A model generated the notes under the pieces. It had not been told where the DNA came from and searched no databases. It saw only the letters and a program-made list of their open reading frames with translations. Positions 7,716 to 15,207 of a stretch of DNA of 64,000 bases are shown piece by piece. Location: assembly GCA_902802795.1 (NCBI GenBank), contig CADCNI010000034.1:1-64000 (forward strand), written 5' to 3'. Position 1 is the first letter of the stretch; each line of letters begins with the position of its first letter. The position numbers and the translations under genes were made by a program. Source of the DNA: an uncultured Ruminococcus sp. GTDB lineage: Bacteria; Bacillota; Clostridia; Oscillospirales; Acutalibacteraceae.

Positions 7716-9209
7716 TTACGAATTACGAATTACGAATTGAAATGTTCTGTCGCATACTTCCTCAATGAACTTGCGGTCATGGGAAATGCTGATGATCGTG
7801 CCGCCGTATTCCCGCAGGGCGCGGCGAATGACCGGCCCCGACAGCGGGGAAAAATTCCGCGTCGGCTCATCGAGCAGCAGCACGTCGCAGCGGTCGAGAT
7901 TCATGGCGATAAACCAAAGCTTCGCCTTCTGTCCGCCCGAAAGCGCCGCAATGGGGTGTTCCGTCTCGGCGGCGGTATAGCGCATACTGCCGAGATAGGT
8001 GCGGATCGCGGTCAGTTCGTCCTTGTCCCCCGTCCGGCTGAGAAACTGCACCGGCGTGAGGGACAAATCCATGCCGTCGACGTAATTCTGCGGCATATAG
8101 GCGGCTTTGATATCGGTACGGGCCAGCAGCTGCGCCGCGATATGGCGGAGCAGCGTGGTCTTGCCCGCGCCGTTTCGACCGACAATGCAAAGCTTTTCCC
8201 CGCCGCTGACATGAAGGTCGATATTTTGCGCCAGTTCCCTGCCCTCCACTGCAAGCGTGTCAAGGTGCAGGTCAAGGATAGTCTTGCCCTTCTGCGAGGT
8301 GATATCAGGCGAAAAGCGGACGAAAATCTCGTCCTCCGTCTCCGGCAGCTGCGTCATGGCTTCATGTTCCCGCTCAAACCGCCGCTCCATCGACTTGACC
8401 GCCGCCATTTTCTTTTTGAGAAGCTGGCCGCCGTGCGGGTCGGCGCGGCTGATGACATTCTGCTCATGCTCCACGCGGGACTGGATGCGGCGGAATTTCT
8501 CCTGTTGCTTTTCATACTCCGCCTGCTCCTTGCGCGCCATCTGTGTCTGATGGGAGCGGGATGCCGCGCGGCGCTCCACATATTCACGGTAGCCGCAGCG
8601 GTTCACGGAGTAAACCGGCACCGTCTTGCGGCGCACCTGTTCGAGATGAATAATGACATTGGCGGTGTTTTCGAGAAGGGTTTCGTCGTGGGAGACATAG
8701 AGCACCGGCACATTCGCCTCCCGGATGAATGACTCCAGCCATTGGAGCGTGGGAATATCCAGATCGTTGGACGGCTCGTCAAGCAGCAGCAGGGACGGGC
8801 GGCGGATGAGAAGCGCCGCCAGCTGGAGCTTGACCTTTTCGCCGCCTGACAGGGTGCCGACAGTCTGATCGGAATAGAAGAAATCAAGGGGCAGTCCCAG
8901 CCGCCGCGCCGCCGTCGTGAGTTCCTCCGCAGTGCGGTCATAGAAGCCTTCCGACGCGCAAAAGGTTTCATACACGGTCATGCCGCTCTGTGCCTTTGGG
9001 AATTCCTGACGGAGATAGCCGACACTGCCATCCTTGACGATTTCGCCTGTGTATTCGCAGTAGTCCTCCACTAATCGGGCATCGTAAATGAGTTGCAGCA
9101 GCGTGGATTTGCCGTTGCCCTCTTCTCCGATAATGGCGGCTTTGTCGTGCTCTCTGAGCGTAAAGGAGAAATCCTCGATGAGGGTGCGAAGATCGCGGCG
9201 ATGTGTCAC
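7716..9209 (-). CDS. ABC-F family ATPase (ribosome-associated type)
   Basis: A soluble protein with two ABC ATPase domains and no membrane segments, as in ABC-F translation or antibiotic-protection factors. Domain 1 has Walker A GEEGNGKST and LSGGEKVKLQLAALLI with DEPSNDLD. Domain 2 has GRNGAGKTT and LSGGQKAKLWFIA with DEPTRNFSPLSG. A basic, helical linker of about 80 residues joins them. The start is uncertain. The GTG at 9209 lacks a binding site and omits the usual N-terminal strand. In-frame codons upstream to about 9236 encode ILQIKHLTV, typical of the family, but contain no ATG, GTG or TTG, although AGGGGGGC lies in front. Whether it confers resistance cannot be told from sequence. Confidence 0.88.
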   Translation of the reverse strand: MTHRRDLRTLIEDFSFTLREHDKAAIIGEEGNGKSTLLQLIYDARLVEDYCEYTGEIVKDGSVGYLRQEFPKAQSGMTVYETFCASEGFYDRTAEELTTAARRLGLPLDFFYSDQTVGTLSGGEKVKLQLAALLIRRPSLLLLDEPSNDLDIPTLQWLESFIREANVPVLYVSHDETLLENTANVIIHLEQVRRKTVPVYSVNRCGYREYVERRAASRSHQTQMARKEQAEYEKQQEKFRRIQSRVEHEQNVISRADPHGGQLLKKKMAAVKSMERRFEREHEAMTQLPETEDEIFVRFSPDITSQKGKTILDLHLDTLAVEGRELAQNIDLHVSGGEKLCIVGRNGAGKTTLLRHIAAQLLARTDIKAAYMPQNYVDGMDLSLTPVQFLSRTGDKDELTAIRTYLGSMRYTAAETEHPIAALSGGQKAKLWFIAMNLDRCDVLLLDEPTRNFSPLSGPVIRRALREYGGTIISISHDRKFIEEVCDRTFQFVIRNS

Positions 9210-9331
9210 CGTAAGATGTTTGATTTGCAGGATATGTCCCGCCCCCCTTTTTGTTTTTTTATCATTATGGCATTCCTTCGGAAAGCTGTCAATGCTCTGG
9301 GGGCAATCTTTAGGTTTTCTTTAAGAATAAA

Positions 9332-9363
9332 AACCATCCCGTTTCAGAAAAAGCGGGATGGTT
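9332..9363 (-). terminator. Terminator of the lipoprotein gene
   Basis: AACCATCCCG pairs with CGGGATGGTT around a 12-base loop, followed on the minus strand by TTTT. It is 26 bases past the lipoprotein stop codon. Confidence 0.8.
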
Positions 9364-9388
9364 GAACGAAAAAATTATAAGAGCCTGT

Positions 9389-10087
9389 TTAGAATCCCTT
9401 CGCGTTTTCATCAAAATAAAATTTCGCGTTGTAGACATTGCCGATCAGCCCGTCGTCGGTGCGTTCGGTCACTTCACGGTAATGATAATCCGCGATGGCG
9501 GTATAGCTCACAGGCTCCGCGTGTTGGGTAACGTCGATGAAAGCGTACTGATGAATGTCTCCCTTTTGCAGGTTCTGAAAGTCCTGCCATTGGTAGGTGC
9601 CATAAAGAGAAAGACCGATTTTCTCGCCGCTCAGTTGATCCACAAAAGGTTCGCCTTTGCCGTTGTCATAAAACAGCGCGCAAAGTTCCTTCTGGGTCAT
9701 GCCGACGCATGCCCCGTTGTCCAGCCGGAATCTGTCGGTGTAAAGTCTGACCTCCACACGGTCGGCCACATCATCTTTCTCCCATTCCATATCCACCGTG
9801 TCGCCTGTGCGGTAAATCCATATATCAGGAAAATGCGGCTGCGTGCCGTCGGGTTCGCCCAGCACCGACCGCAGCTCGTCCTGGGTCATCAACAGCGACG
9901 CGCCACCGACCGAGGCGTGGGACTTGTCAAATTTGGGCGCGTCGGAAATCGCCGCCGCGCCAGCATCCGTGCCGGAAACGGCAGGGGACTTCTCTGCGGC
10001 GGGCGCATCCTTGCCGCAGCCCGCCGCCATAACCGCGATCACACACGCTGTCATAACCGTCAGCAGCAGCCGCATGCTTCTTTTCAT
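9389..10087 (-). CDS. Lipoprotein with two BamE-like repeats
   Basis: A 232-residue exported protein. It has a basic N-terminus, a hydrophobic core and the lipobox MAAGC near residue 23, followed by an Ala/Ser/Pro linker. Two stretches, LLMTQDELRSVLGEPDG and VGMTQKELCALFYDNGKG, resemble the MTxxEVxxLLGEP motif of the SmpA/BamE-like fold. The ATG at 10087 has GAAAGGATT 8 bases upstream, which favours it over the GTG at 10093. It stands alone between terminators. Substrate or partner unknown. Confidence 0.75.
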   Translation of the reverse strand: MKRSMRLLLTVMTACVIAVMAAGCGKDAPAAEKSPAVSGTDAGAAAISDAPKFDKSHASVGGASLLMTQDELRSVLGEPDGTQPHFPDIWIYRTGDTVDMEWEKDDVADRVEVRLYTDRFRLDNGACVGMTQKELCALFYDNGKGEPFVDQLSGEKIGLSLYGTYQWQDFQNLQKGDIHQYAFIDVTQHAEPVSYTAIADYHYREVTERTDDGLIGNVYNAKFYFDENAKGF

Positions 10088-10146
10088 TGTCACACAATCC
10101 TTTCGTTATGTTCTATTTATTTCTATTCGTGCGGGCGGTCAATGGG

Positions 10147-11427
10147 TCAGAAATCCGCAAGCAATCCTTTGGTCAGCATGCGCTGCGCCGCAATGAGGAT
10201 GCCCGTCTTGCCCGCCGCGTAATTCAGCGCGCCCTGCATCCACACGGCATAAGGCTCACGCAGCGGCGCGTCGGCGGAAAGCTCGATGGACGAACCGAGC
10301 GTGAAGGAGCCGGACGCCATGATGATCTGATTGTCGTAACCCGGCATGTCCCACGGTTCGGGCAGCGCCATGGAATCGACAGGGGAACCGCTTTGGATGC
10401 CCTGACAGAAAGCGATGAGCGATTCGGGATTGCGCAGCAGCACCGATTGAATGATATCGGCGCGGGGTTCATCCGGCAGCGGGGTCACGCCGTAGCCCAG
10501 ACGGGAAAACAACCCCGCGCAGAAGGCGGCGGTTTTCAGGGCCTCGCCCACCACATGCGGCGCGGCAAACAGCCCCATATACATTTCGCGTGAATGGCCG
10601 AGGGTGCAGCCCACCTCTCTGCCGGTGCCGGGGGTGGACAGGCGGTAGGAACACATTTCCACCAGATCGGCGCGTCCCGCGATATAGCCGCCCGTGGGAG
10701 CGATGCCGCCGCCCGCGTTCTTGATGAGGGAACCCGCCATTAAGTCCGCGCCGTGACAGCAGGGTTCGGTGAGCTGAACAAATTCGCCGTAGCAGTTATC
10801 CACCATGATGATGACCTCCGGCTTGACGGAACGCACGGCGGCGCAGATTTCCCCGATCTGCTCCACGGTGAGCGAGGGGCGCAGGGAATAGCCGCGCGAA
10901 CGCTGGAGATAGACCATCTTGACGGAATCGTCCGTGCGCAGCTTGTCGAGAGCAGCCGGAATATCCACTGCGCCGCTTTCCAGAAGGTCTATCTTGTCAA
11001 ACCGGATGCCGAATTCCTTGAGCGAACCGCTGGCGGGCGTTTTACTGATGCCGATGACCGATTGGATGGTGTCATAGGGCATGCCCGTCACGCAAAGCAT
11101 GGTATCGCCCGGACGCAGCACGCCAAACAGCGCCACTGTCAGCGCATGGGTGCCGCACATGAAATTGTGCCGCAGCAGCGCGTCTTCGCACTCCATCGCG
11201 TCGGCAAACACGCGTTCCAGCTTGTCCCGTCCCACGTCGCCGTAGCCGTAGCCCGTAGAGGAGGTAAAGCAGTTTTCCCCCACGTTGTTGTGAATGAAAG
11301 CCGCCAGCACCTTCTGCTGGTTCTGGAAGGCGTTGCTTTCGATGCGGGCAAAGGCGGGGCGCAGCTCCGCCTCGACTTCTTCGCCCAATGTCAGCAAGCG
11401 GTCGTCAATGTCAAAAAATTTTCTCAT
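10147..11427 (-). CDS. Methionine gamma-lyase / aluminium-resistance family PLP enzyme
   Basis: A 426-residue cytosolic protein of the Cys/Met-metabolism PLP family, in the branch often named aluminium resistance protein. Features seen are SSTGYGYGDVGRD, the RHNFMCGTHA segment, IIMVDNCYGEFV (cofactor Asp) and MAGSLIKNAGGGIAPTGGYIAG, where the Lys of SLIKN is the expected PLP lysine. The length is normal. The start at 11427 has GAGGAA upstream. The physiological substrate of this branch is poorly defined; C-S lysis of a sulfur amino acid is the family-level expectation. Confidence 0.88.
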   Translation of the reverse strand: MRKFFDIDDRLLTLGEEVEAELRPAFARIESNAFQNQQKVLAAFIHNNVGENCFTSSTGYGYGDVGRDKLERVFADAMECEDALLRHNFMCGTHALTVALFGVLRPGDTMLCVTGMPYDTIQSVIGISKTPASGSLKEFGIRFDKIDLLESGAVDIPAALDKLRTDDSVKMVYLQRSRGYSLRPSLTVEQIGEICAAVRSVKPEVIIMVDNCYGEFVQLTEPCCHGADLMAGSLIKNAGGGIAPTGGYIAGRADLVEMCSYRLSTPGTGREVGCTLGHSREMYMGLFAAPHVVGEALKTAAFCAGLFSRLGYGVTPLPDEPRADIIQSVLLRNPESLIAFCQGIQSGSPVDSMALPEPWDMPGYDNQIIMASGSFTLGSSIELSADAPLREPYAVWMQGALNYAAGKTGILIAAQRMLTKGLLADF

Positions 11428-11628
11428 ATTCGTTCCTCGATTCCCCAAAAAATTGACAGATAGGTTTATTGTACCACCGAATGGGGGATATTGCAAGTCT
11501 TCCACCGATGGTTTCACGGAAATCCACTTTCCATTTATGAATTTATTGTAAAAGCTCTTGTAAAAATCATAAGGAAACTATACAATTGTATCAGGTATCC
11601 ATCCAACGAAAGGAGATATTTTTCACCG

Positions 11629-13296
11629 ATGTCCCGTAAAAATCAAAAGAAATATGTCAACAAAAAAAATAAAACCGTTGTCGGGTCTTCCGATCTGCCC
11701 CGGAAGCCGTCTGCGGCGGCACGAAAGAAAACATCCCCGCCTGTCTCGCCGCTTTTTGACAAAGACAATGTGCTTGAAATCGTCACCCGTCTGTTCCTCA
11801 TCGCGATGGCGGTGAGCTTTCCGCTGGCCATGGGCCAGGAAAAATACGGAAACATCACGCATTTTAAGAACATGACCTTCTATCTCATCGCGGCGGCGGC
11901 GTTCTGCACGATTATCATTATCATGATCACCAAGGTGATAAAAACGCCTGCCTACGATTTTACCGTGGAAATGCCCCAATTAGGCGCAGTAGATATCGCG
12001 GTGCTGGTTTACTGGGGATTCCTCCTGCTCTCCACGCTCTTTTCGCAGTACAAGGACGTTGCTTTCAACGGACAGGGCGTGCGCAACGACGGATTTATCA
12101 TCCAGACCTTCTATGTGGTCACTTATTTCGTGCTGTCGAGGCTGCTCCGCCTGCAAAAGTTTGACCTGAACATCTACGGCTTCGGCGCAACGATTGTGGC
12201 GGTGCTGGTCATGCTGCACTTCTTCGGCTGCGACGTGCTCGATACCGGCTTCACCGAACCCAACTGGGAGAGCAAGCTGCTCTTTATGGGACCGATGGGC
12301 AACATCAACCTCACTTCCTATTTCGTCACCGTAGCGCTCACCGTCACGGCGGCGGTCTATATCACGGAGCAGCAGCTTTCCTTTGATAAACACGGCACTC
12401 TCACACTCTTTTGCTTTGCGCTCATGCTGTGGGCGGAGCTGAACCTCAATACCGACGCGGGCATTGTCGCCCTGATCGTGGTGCTGCCGGTCGCTATGCC
12501 GCTGCTGCTTATCAACTTCCGTCGGGTGGGACGCTTTTTGACGGTCATGGCAGTCGCACTGGCCGTCATGGATTTCAACCGATGGCTGGTGGACGGCGTG
12601 ATTCTCGGCAAGTCATTCGGCCGGATCGGCTGGATGATGCTGGGGGGAGCCGTACTTTGCGGCATATTGGCGGTATGCATTGCATCCGGTCAGCTCCATC
12701 CTGTCGTTTCACGCCGCACGCTGCTGATCGTTACGCTGGCCATCGACGGCGCGGCATTCGTGGGCGGACTTGTTGCCGCCGCTGTCGCCGCCAAAGCCCA
12801 GACCAAAGGCTTTTTGTATGAATTCGGTCAGATCCTGTACCACCACAACTTCAGCGATAAGTTCGGTCACAACCGTTTCTTCACATGGAAACGCACTTTG
12901 AAACTGGTTTTCCGGCTGCGTCCTTCGCTGCTGCTGCTGGGCGGCGGTCCCGATACCTTCTGCAATCTCTTTAACGAAGCTTTCGGTGAGGAATCCACCG
13001 CCTTCTTTAAGGGTCGGAATCTCGACAAGGCACACAATGAATATTTGCAGCTTTTAGTCTGCTCCGGACTGCCCGGCGTTGGTTCGTTCCTTGCGTTTCT
13101 CGGCGCTATGGTCACCAAGGCATTCAAAAAAGCCACTGACAATCCCCTGCTGGTCTGCTGTGCGCTGGGCGTTGTCGCCTATGCCGTCCACGCTTTCTTC
13201 GGCTATTCCCTGCCGATCAACAGCCCCCTGATGTGGGTGCTCTTCGGACTGACCGGCGCGGCCATCCGCAGCGGTGAAACCGCCGAGGCAAAATAA
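11629..13296 (+). CDS. O-antigen ligase-like polytopic membrane protein
   Basis: A 555-residue protein. A basic N-terminal tail of about 45 residues is followed by roughly a dozen membrane segments and a large external loop near residues 390-480. KAHNEYLQLLVCSGLPG, just before the last helices, is the signature of the Wzy_C/O-antigen ligase family, which joins or polymerises glycans at the outer face of the membrane. In Gram-positives such proteins act on surface polysaccharide or wall glycopolymers. The ATG follows CGAAAGGAGATAT. No glycan-synthesis genes flank it, so its substrate is unknown. Confidence 0.8.
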   Translation: MSRKNQKKYVNKKNKTVVGSSDLPRKPSAAARKKTSPPVSPLFDKDNVLEIVTRLFLIAMAVSFPLAMGQEKYGNITHFKNMTFYLIAAAAFCTIIIIMITKVIKTPAYDFTVEMPQLGAVDIAVLVYWGFLLLSTLFSQYKDVAFNGQGVRNDGFIIQTFYVVTYFVLSRLLRLQKFDLNIYGFGATIVAVLVMLHFFGCDVLDTGFTEPNWESKLLFMGPMGNINLTSYFVTVALTVTAAVYITEQQLSFDKHGTLTLFCFALMLWAELNLNTDAGIVALIVVLPVAMPLLLINFRRVGRFLTVMAVALAVMDFNRWLVDGVILGKSFGRIGWMMLGGAVLCGILAVCIASGQLHPVVSRRTLLIVTLAIDGAAFVGGLVAAAVAAKAQTKGFLYEFGQILYHHNFSDKFGHNRFFTWKRTLKLVFRLRPSLLLLGGGPDTFCNLFNEAFGEESTAFFKGRNLDKAHNEYLQLLVCSGLPGVGSFLAFLGAMVTKAFKKATDNPLLVCCALGVVAYAVHAFFGYSLPINSPLMWVLFGLTGAAIRSGETAEAK

Positions 13297-13314
13297 TTCC
13301 TTCCATCACAACAA

Positions 13315-13366
13315 AACAGACGGAGCCACTGCAACATGCAGATTTGCTCCGTCTGTTATTCTTTTT
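13315..13366 (+). terminator. Terminator after the ligase-like gene
   Basis: ACAGACGGAGC pairs with GCTCCGTCTGT around a 19-base loop, followed by TATTCTTTTT. It lies just before the convergent secreted-protein gene. Confidence 0.85.
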
Positions 13367-13376
13367 GATGAAAAAA

Positions 13377-14732
13377 TTATTTCACGGTCACATAGAAACC
13401 GGTGGTTTTGCCGCTGTAGGTCACAACGACTTTCTGCTGACCTTCGGTGTTCAGCTTAGAAGCAGAGCAGGTGAAGCCGCTGCTGACAACTTGGCTGGTA
13501 CCATCAGAATAAGTCACCTTAACCGTCATACCGTCAGCGCTGAATGTATCGCCCACCTGATAGGACTGCTTGGTGGGGAGTTTATTAATGGCAATGGAAG
13601 AAACAGTCTTGCTGGAAGACTGGACGGCAGACACCTTGGTGGGAGTCGTCGTCTTTGTGGTGGTTTTGGCAGTCGTCTTGGCTGTGGTTTTGGCGGACGC
13701 CGCCTTCTCAATGAGAGGCCAGGTCTTCTTCCCGATCTTGCCGTCAGCGGTCAGACCGTTTGCCTTCTGGAATTTTTTGACCGCGGCAGAAGTCGCGCTG
13801 TCAAACTTGCCGTTGACGGTGAGGCTGTAGCCCGCCGCCTTGAGGCAGGTCTGCATATACTTGACGTCGTTGCCGGACATCACGGACTTGGCATTGTAGT
13901 AAAGCGTTCTGCTGAAAGTGACTTTGCCGGGATTGGGGGTAGCGGATACGGTAGACTTCGCAGTGGTAGTGGTGGTGGTTTTCTGGGCCGCCTTAACCGT
14001 GGTGCTGGAAGAATTGCCGGAAGATGTGCCGACGAGCTTGTTGTAATAGCTGTCGGTGGGCTGCACCACATGGCACAGATAACGACCTCTGCCGGAGAAC
14101 TGCGCCTTGTTCAGCTCGCTCCATGTCTTGGTAGTCATACGCACAAGACCTCTGCCGTCGGCATTGCCCTCCACATATGTAACAGTGTTTTTGTTGTAAG
14201 AGATAACGACAAAGGAGTGACCCTGGCTGCCATTGTAAGAACCGTCGGAGTTCTTGGTGCTTCTGACATAAGCGCCGCACTTGACGCCCGCCTTTACAAA
14301 ACGGTCATAGGAAACGGTTTTGCCACCCTTGAGCACAACCTTGGAATGGCTCAGGCCGCTGCCGCATCCCACATATTCATTGTAGATGGTGTTGTAAACC
14401 GCGTTGGCGTAAATGTAGCACTGCCAGCCGTAGGTGACGCTGCCGTTGGTGTTGTTTCTGATGTACAGACGGTTGCTGCCGTTGAGACCGGTGGAACCGA
14501 ACTTCGCCTGATAGGATTTGGTGCAGCCGGAATTCTTGTACAAACCGATGTTGCCCGCGAACACCTTGTCGAGTTTTTTGGCGAGTACCGTGGACGAGGT
14601 GTAGCTGCTGCCGGACAGCGAAGCCGACGCAGCATTGACAGAGGTGAAGCGGCAGAACGGAACAGCCACCGCCATCACTGTTAAAAGCATTGCTAACGAA
14701 ATTACCTTTTTCTTCATTGTCTTCATGTTCAT
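13377..14732 (-). CDS. Secreted cell-wall-binding protein: amidase/CHAP-like, PG-binding and Ig-like domains
   Basis: A 451-residue exported protein. The signal peptide (residues 1-35) ends near SVNAASA. Residues 40-230 form a Cys/His-containing globular domain with GQGHSFVVIS-like and NTVTYVEGNADGRG stretches, reminiscent of CHAP or papain-fold amidases. A Thr/Lys linker leads to a PG_binding_1 domain (LTVNGKFDSATSAAVKKFQ, then GLTADGKIGKKTW). The C-terminus is a bacterial Ig-like domain ending YSGKTTGFYVTVK. The ATG at 14732 follows AGAGGG. Two near-perfect promoters precede it, suggesting strong expression. The catalytic assignment is tentative. Confidence 0.78.
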   Translation of the reverse strand: MNMKTMKKKVISLAMLLTVMAVAVPFCRFTSVNAASASLSGSSYTSSTVLAKKLDKVFAGNIGLYKNSGCTKSYQAKFGSTGLNGSNRLYIRNNTNGSVTYGWQCYIYANAVYNTIYNEYVGCGSGLSHSKVVLKGGKTVSYDRFVKAGVKCGAYVRSTKNSDGSYNGSQGHSFVVISYNKNTVTYVEGNADGRGLVRMTTKTWSELNKAQFSGRGRYLCHVVQPTDSYYNKLVGTSSGNSSSTTVKAAQKTTTTTTAKSTVSATPNPGKVTFSRTLYYNAKSVMSGNDVKYMQTCLKAAGYSLTVNGKFDSATSAAVKKFQKANGLTADGKIGKKTWPLIEKAASAKTTAKTTAKTTTKTTTPTKVSAVQSSSKTVSSIAINKLPTKQSYQVGDTFSADGMTVKVTYSDGTSQVVSSGFTCSASKLNTEGQQKVVVTYSGKTTGFYVTVK

Positions 14733-14819
14733 AACGATCCCTCTTTCTGGTCGCTGATTCATTGTCCGACCTTCTAATTTCATCGCTGTTACAATGGTTA
14801 CAAATTGATTACAGTCGAT

Positions 14820-14848
14820 ATTATACATGAACGATCCCCATAGGTCAA
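14820..14848 (-). promoter_or_regulatory. Proximal SigA promoter of the cell-wall protein gene
   Basis: On the minus strand TTGACC is followed after 17 bases by TATAAT. It is the nearer of two tandem promoters with the same spacing upstream of 14732. Confidence 0.8.
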
Positions 14849-14871
14849 CCCCCTTTGACCAAAATCTGGTT

Positions 14872-14900
14872 ATTATACAAGTTTTTCGCCCATTGACCAA
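14872..14900 (-). promoter_or_regulatory. Distal SigA promoter of the cell-wall protein gene
   Basis: On the minus strand TTGGTC-N17-TATAAT lies 52 bases upstream of the proximal promoter. The AT-rich region from 14900 to 15200 beyond it contains no gene. Confidence 0.75.
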
Positions 14901-15097
14901 GGCATTTGTGCATATCTATCATGATTTTGGGTCGATTTTCGTCAAAAAAACGATTTTCAAGACAGATTTATTCACATCTTAATAATAACAAGCTGTAACA
15001 ATTGCCTGTCACTATTGTAAAAATGACGAAAAAACAGGAATTTTTTGAATTAATAAAAATGAACAAAAGTTACAAGAAAAAGTTGCTCACAATTCCA

Positions 15098-15126
15098 TTG
15101 CATTCTCGCGGAAAACATGGTATTAT
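15098..15126 (+). promoter_or_regulatory. Promoter of the galactoside operon
   Basis: TTGCAT-N17-TATTAT lies 82 bases upstream of the GH2 start, in a strongly AT-rich stretch. I see no clear cre or operator palindrome. Confidence 0.6.
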
Positions 15127-15207
15127 ATAAAAGAAATAATAATCTTTCATTTTTTTATAAAAAAATATTTAAATTCACAATAAGTCGAAAGGATGTGATG
15201 CATATAT

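Noticed and set aside
7716..9209. ABC-F gene called as a specific antibiotic-resistance determinant
   Set aside because: Sequence shows only the ABC-F family; subfamily assignment needs linker comparison that I cannot run.
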